Below are positions 17,065 to 24,874 of a stretch of DNA of 64,000 nucleotides, piece after piece. The stretch is taken from NCBI GenBank assembly GCA_964657395.1, contig CAZZUX010000001.1:121269-185268 (forward strand), read 5' to 3'. Position numbers and translations under genes: made by a program. The notes under the pieces are model-generated. The model was not told the origin of the DNA. It was given only the letters and a program-made list of their open reading frames with translations, and did not search any database. Origin of the DNA: G963692885 sp964657395 (GTDB lineage Bacteria > Acidobacteriota > Terriglobia > Terriglobales > Acidobacteriaceae). The first letter of the stretch is position 1; every line of letters starts with the position of its first letter.

Positions 17065-17579
17065 GCAAGCCGTTGCGTTCTATATGGATCTACGCGCTGG
17101 TGACAGGCGCGCTTTTGCATCTCGCACATGCCGACGGTGGTCGTCTTCGCTTCAGCAGGAACACAGGTCCATTCATTGTGACTCTGTTCACGGCACCCGA
17201 ACCGTTAACTCCCGGCCCCGTTGACTTCAGCGTGATGGTACAGGACGCAGCCACCGGTGAGATTCTTCCGAGTGCCTCGATATTGCTCAACCTCGACAGC
17301 ACGAATGGAAGAGCAATCTCCGTTTCGACCAACCACAAGGCAGCCACCAACAAACTGCTCCAGGCAGCAGAAGTTATCCTGCCCACCACAGGTAAGTGGC
17401 ACGTGCATCTCGAAGTTGCGAAAGCTTCGCGCCATGCGGCATGTGACTCCGAAATTGTTGTACAGCCAGGTTCACGCATGTTCTTGCAGATCTGGATATT
17501 TGCCTTGCTTCCCGTGGTCGCTACCGTTTTATTCGTGCTTCATCAAAGACAAAGACAGCTCCGAGAACAACGTCTATAG
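17061..17579 (+). CDS. YtkA/FixH-like membrane-anchored protein
   Basis: 172 residues. Signal peptide or N-terminal anchor (about 7-24), a periplasmic beta-rich domain (about 35-135) resembling the YtkA/FixH fold, and a C-terminal transmembrane helix (about 145-163) followed by a basic tail. It overlaps the CtaG-polyferredoxin gene by ATGA and is the last gene of the respiratory operon. In cbb3 oxidase systems FixH/CcoH follows FixG/CcoG, so the order here mirrors fixGH. The sequence resemblance alone is modest, and the family call rests partly on that position. Confidence 0.65.
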   Translation: MSKPLRSIWIYALVTGALLHLAHADGGRLRFSRNTGPFIVTLFTAPEPLTPGPVDFSVMVQDAATGEILPSASILLNLDSTNGRAISVSTNHKAATNKLLQAAEVILPTTGKWHVHLEVAKASRHAACDSEIVVQPGSRMFLQIWIFALLPVVATVLFVLHQRQRQLREQRL

Positions 17580-17620
17580 GAATCACGCGGCAAGCGCAGA
17601 TCACACACGGGTAAGATGTG

Positions 17621-19162
17621 ATGCGTATGCCAGCTTCCGAAAGAACAGTTCTCCTGAGCGGCGAGATGCTCGCGCTTGACCAGATCATCCAGGTCGCCCT
17701 GCATGATGAAGTAGTTGCCATAGCGCCAGGTGCTTACGCAGGTATTGAACGCGCTCGCACTGTGATTGCGTCAGTGTTGGAACAGGGTGCCGTGGCCTAC
17801 GGCATCAATACGGGTTTCGGCAAGTTGTCTGACGTCCAGATACCCCTCAATGAGTTAGCCACGTTGCAGCTCAACCTGGTGCGCAGCCATTGCTGTGGTG
17901 TGGGTGAGCCGCTGTCGCGGGCAGAGACGCGCGCGATGCTGTTGCTGCGAGCCAATGTTCTGGCGAAAGGACACAGCGGCGTGCGGCCGATCGTCATTGA
18001 AACGATCGTTCGCCTGTTGAACGATGACATCTATCCTGTCATTCCAAGCCGGGGTTCCGTCGGCGCGAGCGGCGATCTCGCTCCACTTGCGCATCTTGCG
18101 CTCGGCCTTATCGGCGAAGGAGAAGTTTTTTATCGCGGGCAACGTATGCTGTCGGCAGAAGCTCTCAAACTCGCAGGTATTTCACCACTGCGATTGGAAG
18201 CGAAAGAAGGCCTCGCCCTGCTGAATGGTACGCAGGCGATGAGCGCCGTTGGAGCACTTGCGCTGGCAGGAGCCTGGCGAGTGACCAGGCTCGCCGATCT
18301 CGCAGGAGCCATGTCGCTCGAAGCACTGCGTGGTACGCCTGCGGCATTTGACTCAAGAATTCACCAGGTGCGACCTCATAGTGGACAGATCGACTCGGCA
18401 CGGCACCTCCTAAGTCTTCTTGCGGAAAGCGAAATCCGAGAATCGCATCGCACCAATGATCCTCGCGTGCAGGATGCCTACTGCCTCCGCTGCATGCCGC
18501 AGGTGCATGGCGCGGTCCGGGGCGCCCTTGCGCACGTGGAACAGGTAGTGATTATCGAGAGCGGCTCAGCCACCGACAATCCCCTCATCTTCGCGAAGGA
18601 AAGCAGTGGCGGAGACATTCTGTCAGGAGGCAATTTCCATGGCGCGCCAATCGCCCTCGCACTTGATTACGCAGCCATTGCCCTGACTGACCTGATGAGC
18701 ATCAGTGAACGTCGCATCGACCGCCTCATCAATCCCGATATCAATGAGGGTCTGCCCCCTTTCCTGTCTGACTCGCCTGGCCTTTCCTCCGGGTTCATGA
18801 TCGCGCACGTCACAGCCGCTGCGTTGCTGAGCGAAGCGAAAGTGCTCGCACATCCCTCAAGCATTGACAGCGTGCCGACCTCGGGCGGGAAGGAAGATCA
18901 TGTCTCAATGGGTATGACAGGAGCGTTGAAGCTGAAGCAGGTAGTGGCAAATGCAGAGTGTGTGCTGGCGATCGAACTGATGACGGCTGCCCAGGGTTTG
19001 GAATACCGTCAGCCTTTAAAAGCCGCATTACGGATCGAAGAAGCCCGCTTGCAGATCAGGCAGACCGTTGCCCCACTGCGTGAAGACCGTGTCCTGGGCG
19101 GAGACATCGAAGGCCTTGCACAGGCGATCCGTGAAGGCCTCTTCGATGACTGGATGCATTAA
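17621..19162 (+). CDS. hutH: Histidine ammonia-lyase
   Basis: 513 residues, close to the usual 500-515. Deaminates L-histidine to urocanate and ammonia. The self-processing Ala-Ser-Gly triad that forms the MIO cofactor is in SVGASGDLAPLAHLAL (about residues 149-151). The active-site YGINTGFG (about 60-67) and GNFHGAP segments are also present. The start could be GTG 17618, ATG 17621 or ATG 17627; the Shine-Dalgarno is weak in every case. No other hut genes (hutU, hutI, hutG) are seen nearby. It converges with the exported RidA gene, with 6 bp between stop codons. Confidence 0.95.
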   Translation: MRMPASERTVLLSGEMLALDQIIQVALHDEVVAIAPGAYAGIERARTVIASVLEQGAVAYGINTGFGKLSDVQIPLNELATLQLNLVRSHCCGVGEPLSRAETRAMLLLRANVLAKGHSGVRPIVIETIVRLLNDDIYPVIPSRGSVGASGDLAPLAHLALGLIGEGEVFYRGQRMLSAEALKLAGISPLRLEAKEGLALLNGTQAMSAVGALALAGAWRVTRLADLAGAMSLEALRGTPAAFDSRIHQVRPHSGQIDSARHLLSLLAESEIRESHRTNDPRVQDAYCLRCMPQVHGAVRGALAHVEQVVIIESGSATDNPLIFAKESSGGDILSGGNFHGAPIALALDYAAIALTDLMSISERRIDRLINPDINEGLPPFLSDSPGLSSGFMIAHVTAAALLSEAKVLAHPSSIDSVPTSGGKEDHVSMGMTGALKLKQVVANAECVLAIELMTAAQGLEYRQPLKAALRIEEARLQIRQTVAPLREDRVLGGDIEGLAQAIREGLFDDWMH

Positions 19163-19168
19163 ACAGGA

Positions 19169-19651
19169 CTACGGCCTGACAGCAATTACTTCTATCTCTA
19201 CAAGCCCCGCTGGTACAACCAGGGCAGCCACCTGCATGGCGCTCCGGGCGGGCTTGTTCGGTTGTTCGGCTGTCCCAAAGAACTGGGTGTAGGCCGCCAT
19301 GAAGCCGGCAAAGTCCAGCTTGTTGTCTTTAGGATCTGCCGCGAGATACACGTGCATCATCACGACATCGCCTAACGTCAGCTTTTGGGCAGCCAGAGCC
19401 TTCTGAATATTCTTGATCGCTGTGATCGACTGCGTCTTGGTGTCGCCCGCAGGCTGACCCTTCTCAAGACCCATTTGGCCACTTAGATAAAGAGTATTGC
19501 CAACCCACACGCCCTCTGAAATCGGAAACGTCGAGCCGTCTGGCAAAGGCAGACGCTTTACCTGCGCCAGGCTCGATGCTGAAAGTGACAGGATGCCTCC
19601 AACAGCTATCGAGAATGCAATCCTCAAAGCAGACGACTTACTAAGCTGCAT
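19169..19651 (-). CDS. RidA/YjgF family protein with signal peptide
   Basis: 160 residues. Residues 1-29 form a Sec signal peptide ending in SLA before the mature domain, which is unusual because RidA proteins are normally cytoplasmic. The fold-specific motifs are present: LYLSGQMG, the VYLAADP region, PARSAMQVAAL with the conserved Arg that binds the substrate carboxylate, and C-terminal VEIEVIAV. RidA hydrolyses reactive enamines/imines to keto products and ammonia. Its start lies 11 bp inside the 3' end of the amine oxidase gene, so translation is coupled. A flavin amine oxidase releases imines, so an exported RidA beside it makes functional sense (inference). Confidence 0.92.
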   Translation of the reverse strand: MQLSKSSALRIAFSIAVGGILSLSASSLAQVKRLPLPDGSTFPISEGVWVGNTLYLSGQMGLEKGQPAGDTKTQSITAIKNIQKALAAQKLTLGDVVMMHVYLAADPKDNKLDFAGFMAAYTQFFGTAEQPNKPARSAMQVAALVVPAGLVEIEVIAVRP

Positions 19652-21209
19652 TCTTGGCTCCCTGGCTCATGGTTTCACCGATCATGTTGATAGCACGTTT
19701 GGCTGACAGGGCGGCACCTTCCTGCCAGCCCACAATATGAGAGGTATGGTCGCCGGCAAAATAGATACGGCCATCCGGCTTCAATAGCGCCTGGTAGCTG
19801 GTCTGCTCTTTTCTTCCAAATCCCGATATCCAGGAGCCGAGGTTATAAGGTATCTCTCCCCAGTTGACATAGACCGGGTTGGTCAACTTCGAGCCGCAGC
19901 CCGGGTGGAGAAGTTCCACCGCCTTCCGCGAAGCGTCGAGCTTCGCCTGCATGTTGGGCAACGCTCCAAAAGACGCGCCATTCTCAATGCCGTAGCCGGA
20001 AACCAGCACGCCGCGTGGAGAGAACATGCCCCAGCTGGGATACCAGACCACCTGGATATCCTGCTTGAGATACGACAGCCCGCCGAAGACGTTGTAATCT
20101 GTCTCCCAGAAACGAGGCGCCTCCCATGCAACCTTGTAGCCGGAATCGTAAGTGCTCGCAGCAATGGCCTGCTTAACTTCAGGCGAGAAATTATTCTTCG
20201 TTTTAGCTAACACCGTCAGCGGCATGGCACAGATGCAGTAGGAAGCTTCTAGTTTTTCTATCTTGCCTGACTTTGTATTGCGATAGCTTATGGTGACACC
20301 CGAAGCTGTCTGATCGATTTCCTGTACATCGGCATCATGTCGAACGATGTTGCCCAGGCTCCTGCCGAAGGCCATCGGTATCTGGTCCATGCCGCCTACA
20401 GGCTGGAACATCGTAGCCTGCCAGTCTATGATGTCTTCTGCGAGCATGCCGTCCCACAGGTCAGCACTCAGCAACTCCTCCATGGGCAGAGGATCGTGCG
20501 CCACACCAGCCTGCGCACCGGCACCCGGATAAACCTTGTATCCGGACCGCTCGCTGCCTTTGAATGTGTAATCGTCTTTAAGATCGCCGTATTTCTTGAG
20601 GAAGCTCAACATCTGCTCGCGGTCGCCTGTAGTAATTTCCTCGTCAAGCTGGCCCTTGCTCACGCATTTAGCCAGTAACTCGGATACATGGCCTCGAGTG
20701 TCGTTGATCATCGCACGCTGTTCCACGGCTTTTCCGCCGTTCAAACCATTTGCCTGCATGAGTGCGCTGCGAGAGGTATTTACTTCCACTTCGAGTGGCA
20801 CCTGCAACTCTCGGCAGTATTCAAGCATATTCTTGTGGATGGAAGGGAGACGGGCAGGACCGGCGTTGAAGTAGTGGCCCTCGTCGAATTGACAGTTTTG
20901 TTTCGTGCCATCGGTAAAGTTCACTTCCGTACCTCGGCGGATCGTCCAGTTGCGGCCACCCACACGCGCTCGGGCCTCGAGCACCGTACACTCATAACCT
21001 AGCTTCCGCATTTCATAAGCAGCGACCAGGCCGGCGATACCACCTCCAAGTACGACAATTTTCGTACCCTTGCCGTCAGACGGTCGGACCGCCTCTGCAG
21101 CAGACTCTGCTATGGGCATCAGGCCAAGAGACTGCATCATGGTGAATGCAGCAGAGTAGCCCCCCACCTGGCCTACCCGGGTAATAAATTGACGTCGTGA
21201 TAAAGACAC
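19641..21209 (-). CDS. Flavin monoamine oxidase family protein with Tat signal
   Basis: 522 residues from GTG at 21209, which has AAAGGA 8 nt upstream; an ATG at 21242 without a ribosome-binding site would add 11 residues. N-terminal Tat motif SRRQFI followed by a hydrophobic stretch. FAD-binding Rossmann motif VVLGGGIAGL at about 52-61, then VLEARARVGGRNWTIRR, and the C-terminal FAD contact YFAGDHTSHIVGWQEGA. This is the amine oxidase/L-amino-acid oxidase fold: amine plus O2 gives an imine and H2O2. The natural substrate cannot be told from sequence. Encoded downstream of the TonB-dependent receptor and overlapping RidA, so these form a likely exported catabolic unit. Confidence 0.92.
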   Translation of the reverse strand: MSLSRRQFITRVGQVGGYSAAFTMMQSLGLMPIAESAAEAVRPSDGKGTKIVVLGGGIAGLVAAYEMRKLGYECTVLEARARVGGRNWTIRRGTEVNFTDGTKQNCQFDEGHYFNAGPARLPSIHKNMLEYCRELQVPLEVEVNTSRSALMQANGLNGGKAVEQRAMINDTRGHVSELLAKCVSKGQLDEEITTGDREQMLSFLKKYGDLKDDYTFKGSERSGYKVYPGAGAQAGVAHDPLPMEELLSADLWDGMLAEDIIDWQATMFQPVGGMDQIPMAFGRSLGNIVRHDADVQEIDQTASGVTISYRNTKSGKIEKLEASYCICAMPLTVLAKTKNNFSPEVKQAIAASTYDSGYKVAWEAPRFWETDYNVFGGLSYLKQDIQVVWYPSWGMFSPRGVLVSGYGIENGASFGALPNMQAKLDASRKAVELLHPGCGSKLTNPVYVNWGEIPYNLGSWISGFGRKEQTSYQALLKPDGRIYFAGDHTSHIVGWQEGAALSAKRAINMIGETMSQGAKNAA

Positions 21210-21277
21210 GGGAACATCCTTTCGTGCTGGAGACCGGCACAATGGCGGTCGGTCTCAGTCTGTACAGCTAAGGACAA

Positions 21278-21306
21278 CGGCACTTACTCCAAAGAAGTAA
21301 GTGCCG
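21278..21306 (-). terminator. Hairpin between TonB receptor and amine oxidase
   Basis: Perfect 11-bp inverted repeat (21278-21288 with 21296-21306, 7-nt loop) located 33 nt after the receptor stop codon. On the minus strand it is followed by TTGTCCTT, which is not a clean T-run. It may be a partial terminator or an mRNA-processing site that lowers expression of the downstream oxidase and ridA. Confidence 0.5.
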
Positions 21307-21338
21307 CAATCCACAGAAGGAGTAAAGCAGGCAAATAG

Positions 21339-24300
21339 CTAGAAGATAATCTTCAGCGCCAGTTGCGTGTTGAAGGGTTCGCCCGCGCCGATACCAGGAG
21401 CCCCGTTAAAGTCCCCGATAGTATCTGACAGAGTTAATGCAGTATCCAGCGCTTGGTTCGGGTTTACGCCCCCGCTGGCACTGAGAGGAGGAGCAAAGTT
21501 AGTGCGGTTGGTGACGTTATACATCTCTACGCGGAACTGTGTGGAGACTCTCTCCGTAATGGGTGTGTTCTTGAAGATGGAGAGATCAACATCCGCATAG
21601 CCGGGAGCCACGTAGGCGTTCCGTGAAGAGTTACCGAAGGTGCCCGCTGCAGGATCGGCAAAAGCAGCCGGGTTCAGCCACTGACCGCCAACCTTTGCCT
21701 GCTTCGCACCCGCGTATGCGCTTACCCCAGCAACGACGTCGGCACGCTGTGTGCCTTCATCCGTGCCGGAATTATCTCCCGAACTCAGCACTGAGAACGG
21801 GAGACCACCATGGAAAGTCAGCAGGCTGTTGACCGCCCAGCCTTTGCTGAGTAGATGAAACTTCTGCGAGCCGGGCACCGCGTAGGACACCAGGCCGATG
21901 AAAGTGTTCCGAGTGTCAAAGTCGCTCGGACCGTAGTCGCCCTTGAAGTTAAAGTTGTCCTGCGGCAGCGCACCACGATAGGCCGTGACTTCGTCCATGC
22001 TGTGTGACCACGTATAGGCGCCCTGCATTGTCACACCATGCAGGTTAGAGGCACGGATTGTAGCTTGAAGCGAGTTGTAGTTCGAGGTGCCGATACTCTG
22101 GATCTCGTTGATGAATGTGAAGCCCGGAAACAGGGTGTTGTAGGGACGGGAATTTTGTTGCTTCTGTGACGCAGTCAGGCCGTTCGGTGTACCTGCTGGG
22201 TCATCTGTGTAGTTGGCCGGAGCCGCCTGGTTAATATCGCGGATCGCGAGCAGGTGACGGCCTTGGCTGCCAACATAACCAAGCTGTGCGACCACTTTGC
22301 TCGACAGACTCTGCTCAATCTGCAGGTTGTAATTCATGTTGTGGGAAGGAACGAAGTTCTTTGCAATGGAGAAGATACTGTTCGATCCCGCACCCGGAGG
22401 AAACGGGTCCACTCCACTCACAAAGGTGTAGGCATTGGCTGTTGAGGTAGAGACCTGGTCCGGTCCACCTGGATTGCCTTCAACACCGTTTGGCGCACCA
22501 TTGCCTGGACGGTTATCCAGGAAAGGATTGAGGTTCGGCGTATCGTAATAGAGGCCAGCGCCGGCGCGGATGACAGTCTTCGGAGATAGCTGGTAGGAGA
22601 ACCCTACCCGCGGGCTGAAGTTGGTGTAGACCGGATCATACAGATTGCTGATCTGGTTGCCCTGGAATGCCACGCCACCAAGCGCAGGTCTGAATACGGA
22701 AAGGTTCTTATACGAGTTATGCAGCGGACCTTCATAGTCCCAGCGCAGCCCGTAATTAACACTCAATTTAGGACTTAGCTGCCATGCATCCTGTCCAAAG
22801 AAGGCCAGAGTGTTCACGAAGACCTGGCGATCAGGGTTGCCAAGGGCAATCGAAGATGTTTTCACATTGCCTGCTAGAAAATCAGCAAGCGCGCCAACGA
22901 GTTTGTCCGTACTTGTCGCTCCCGCATTCCATGGAATAGCCGCACCACTTGCATCCTTGAGGCCGGGTCCCTGGGTACCGTCGAAGGTGAAACTACCAAG
23001 AGCATGGCGATGGTAGAACTCATCCAGCTGAGCTTTCCGAAGCTCGCCGCCAAACTTAAATTGATGACGACCGATCGTCCAGGAAAGATCTTCGGTCAAG
23101 TGACCAGTGATATCGTTGCGCCCCTCGGGAGGCGTCTCACCTGTTGGATCAAAACCGCTGATCTTGATGTTAGGTGCTCCTTTTAATGTGGAACCGTCAA
23201 CTAATCCAAGAGAGGCCGCGTCGAAGCCAGTGTTGAAGTCATTGAAGACCTGGTTGAAGTAGTTCACGCCGGCCAGTAACTGGTTTGTGATCGAATTAGA
23301 GAAAACGTGGTTATACACAATCGCGTAATTTTGTACATGGATTGGCGCTACTTCGTAATAGTCCTTCAAATGTGAGCCTACAGGCGCAACCTGGTTGCCC
23401 TGTCCAACAAACCAATGAGCCGTTAGCTGATTCTTCTCATTGATGTTGTAGTCGACCTTCGCCAATCCGTTATAGCTGTAGCCATATTCAGGATCGTTGC
23501 TGACATAGTTGAACTGTGTTGGCGCGCCACCTACATCGCCAGCGAGGTTGCCAGTTACCTTGGACGGCCACAGGGCTGCCAGCAGATTTGCTGAGACTGG
23601 GTTGACCGGCACATTAAACGCGGCAAGATCAGCTTTCGCTGCGGCCTGCCACGCTGCCGAAGGCTGTGTCGATTGAGCCGGAACGCCGATTACAAAGCGT
23701 TGGTGTTCATAAGTCACAAACCAGAAAAGCTTGTCCTTGACGATAGGACCACCCGCAGAGAAGCCGTAGTTATAGTTGCGGACTTCCTGCTTGACAGGCG
23801 CAGTGAAGGGACTGGTAGCACCAAAAAACTCGTTCCGGTTGTAGTAGTACGCGCTCCCATGCAAGCCATTGGTTCCGGATTTCAAGGAAAGGTTGACACT
23901 GCCTCCAGGATTCCGTCCTGATTCGGGCGATGCCTGGCTCTGCGTTGAGAAGTCCTGGATCGCATCGATCGGCAGCACGATCCCCGCAATACCAGAAACG
24001 CCGCCCTGGTTGACTGCTGGAATGTTATGCCACAAGTCGTTGTTATCAATGCCGTCTATCTGCCAGTTAATCTGGTTGGCACGCGTACCGTTCAAGGAAC
24101 CGTAGCCGCCGGCGCCGCCATTAGCAAAACCCGGCGCCAGGCTGACAAGTTGGGTAAAGTCGCGTCCATTCAGCGGGGTGTCCTGGAGTGGTGCGCCGCC
24201 AACAACAGTCGTCTGCGTAGTCGAAGTCGTGTCCAGACTAAGAGCACTCGCAGAAACCTCCACTGTTTCACCAGCAGAAGCAAGGCTCAATTTGACTGGA

Positions 24301-24626
24301 AGGGTATAGATAGTTCCCGCCGTCACCGGAACCGCATCCACCTTCTCCGGTTTGAAGCTGGGCGTGCTGACAGTGACGGTATAGGTGCCGAGCGGAATCT
24401 CCTGAAATGTAAACTCACCTCCGCTGGAGGTGACGGTCTTCAGAACCACACTGGTGGCCGTGTTCGTCGCTTCAACGGTAGCGCCGGCTACGATCGCACC
24501 GCTGGGATCGGTCACGGTTCCGTTGATGCCACCGCGAAAAGTCTGGGCCATCGCCGTTAGAGGCGCCAGCAACAGGATAGCGACTAGAAATAGATACACT
24601 TCTACTCGAGCTGCAATTTTGGACAT
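21339..24626 (-). CDS. Oar-like TonB-dependent receptor with carboxypeptidase-regulatory domain
   Basis: 1,095 residues. Signal peptide ending AMAQ at about residue 28, then a CarboxypepD_reg-like domain (about 31-115, with GTVTDPSGAIVAGATV), a plug domain (about 125-240, including the LNGRDFTQLV motif) and a long outer-membrane beta-barrel ending in an aromatic residue (LALKIIF). This architecture is strongly expanded in Acidobacteriota. A GGAGG Shine-Dalgarno lies 8 nt before the ATG. The substrate is unknown. The amine oxidase and RidA genes follow on the same strand, which suggests import of an amine- or peptide-containing compound. Confidence 0.94.
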   Translation of the reverse strand: MSKIAARVEVYLFLVAILLLAPLTAMAQTFRGGINGTVTDPSGAIVAGATVEATNTATSVVLKTVTSSGGEFTFQEIPLGTYTVTVSTPSFKPEKVDAVPVTAGTIYTLPVKLSLASAGETVEVSASALSLDTTSTTQTTVVGGAPLQDTPLNGRDFTQLVSLAPGFANGGAGGYGSLNGTRANQINWQIDGIDNNDLWHNIPAVNQGGVSGIAGIVLPIDAIQDFSTQSQASPESGRNPGGSVNLSLKSGTNGLHGSAYYYNRNEFFGATSPFTAPVKQEVRNYNYGFSAGGPIVKDKLFWFVTYEHQRFVIGVPAQSTQPSAAWQAAAKADLAAFNVPVNPVSANLLAALWPSKVTGNLAGDVGGAPTQFNYVSNDPEYGYSYNGLAKVDYNINEKNQLTAHWFVGQGNQVAPVGSHLKDYYEVAPIHVQNYAIVYNHVFSNSITNQLLAGVNYFNQVFNDFNTGFDAASLGLVDGSTLKGAPNIKISGFDPTGETPPEGRNDITGHLTEDLSWTIGRHQFKFGGELRKAQLDEFYHRHALGSFTFDGTQGPGLKDASGAAIPWNAGATSTDKLVGALADFLAGNVKTSSIALGNPDRQVFVNTLAFFGQDAWQLSPKLSVNYGLRWDYEGPLHNSYKNLSVFRPALGGVAFQGNQISNLYDPVYTNFSPRVGFSYQLSPKTVIRAGAGLYYDTPNLNPFLDNRPGNGAPNGVEGNPGGPDQVSTSTANAYTFVSGVDPFPPGAGSNSIFSIAKNFVPSHNMNYNLQIEQSLSSKVVAQLGYVGSQGRHLLAIRDINQAAPANYTDDPAGTPNGLTASQKQQNSRPYNTLFPGFTFINEIQSIGTSNYNSLQATIRASNLHGVTMQGAYTWSHSMDEVTAYRGALPQDNFNFKGDYGPSDFDTRNTFIGLVSYAVPGSQKFHLLSKGWAVNSLLTFHGGLPFSVLSSGDNSGTDEGTQRADVVAGVSAYAGAKQAKVGGQWLNPAAFADPAAGTFGNSSRNAYVAPGYADVDLSIFKNTPITERVSTQFRVEMYNVTNRTNFAPPLSASGGVNPNQALDTALTLSDTIGDFNGAPGIGAGEPFNTQLALKIIF

Positions 24627-24745
24627 GCGTATGCCTCCGAAATGCGTTCAAAAACCACAGTAGGTCTCGCTGGCTTTGTAATTAGGCCAGGGACGGGATG
24701 ATCATCGGGCTTCGGACAGGGAAGTCGTAATGCGGGATACGAAGA

Positions 24746-24841
24746 ATTTCTTCAACAAGGAAGAAATGGGGTGGAGCGTGAGCGTCTGTACTCTGCGGCG
24801 CAACTCATGTCCATCACCCTTTGTAGGAAGTAGTTACAAAG
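24746..24841. repeat. Two inverted repeats upstream of the TonB-dependent receptor
   Basis: The 248-bp gap between the receptor start and the polX stop holds two inverted repeats: ATTTCTTC/GAAGAAAT (24746-24753 with 24760-24767) and CTTTGTA/TACAAAG (24819-24825 with 24835-24841). They could be operator sites for the receptor or, for the second, a weak polX terminator. No clear promoter boxes were found. Confidence 0.35.
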
Positions 24842-24874
24842 TAAGCTATCCCGGATGCGAGTGCAACACTAAAT

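Noticed and set aside
21278..21306. A REP-like or mobile repeat between the TonB receptor and amine oxidase
   Set aside because: The palindrome occurs once as far as I can see and lies just after a stop codon, so a terminator or processing hairpin is simpler.
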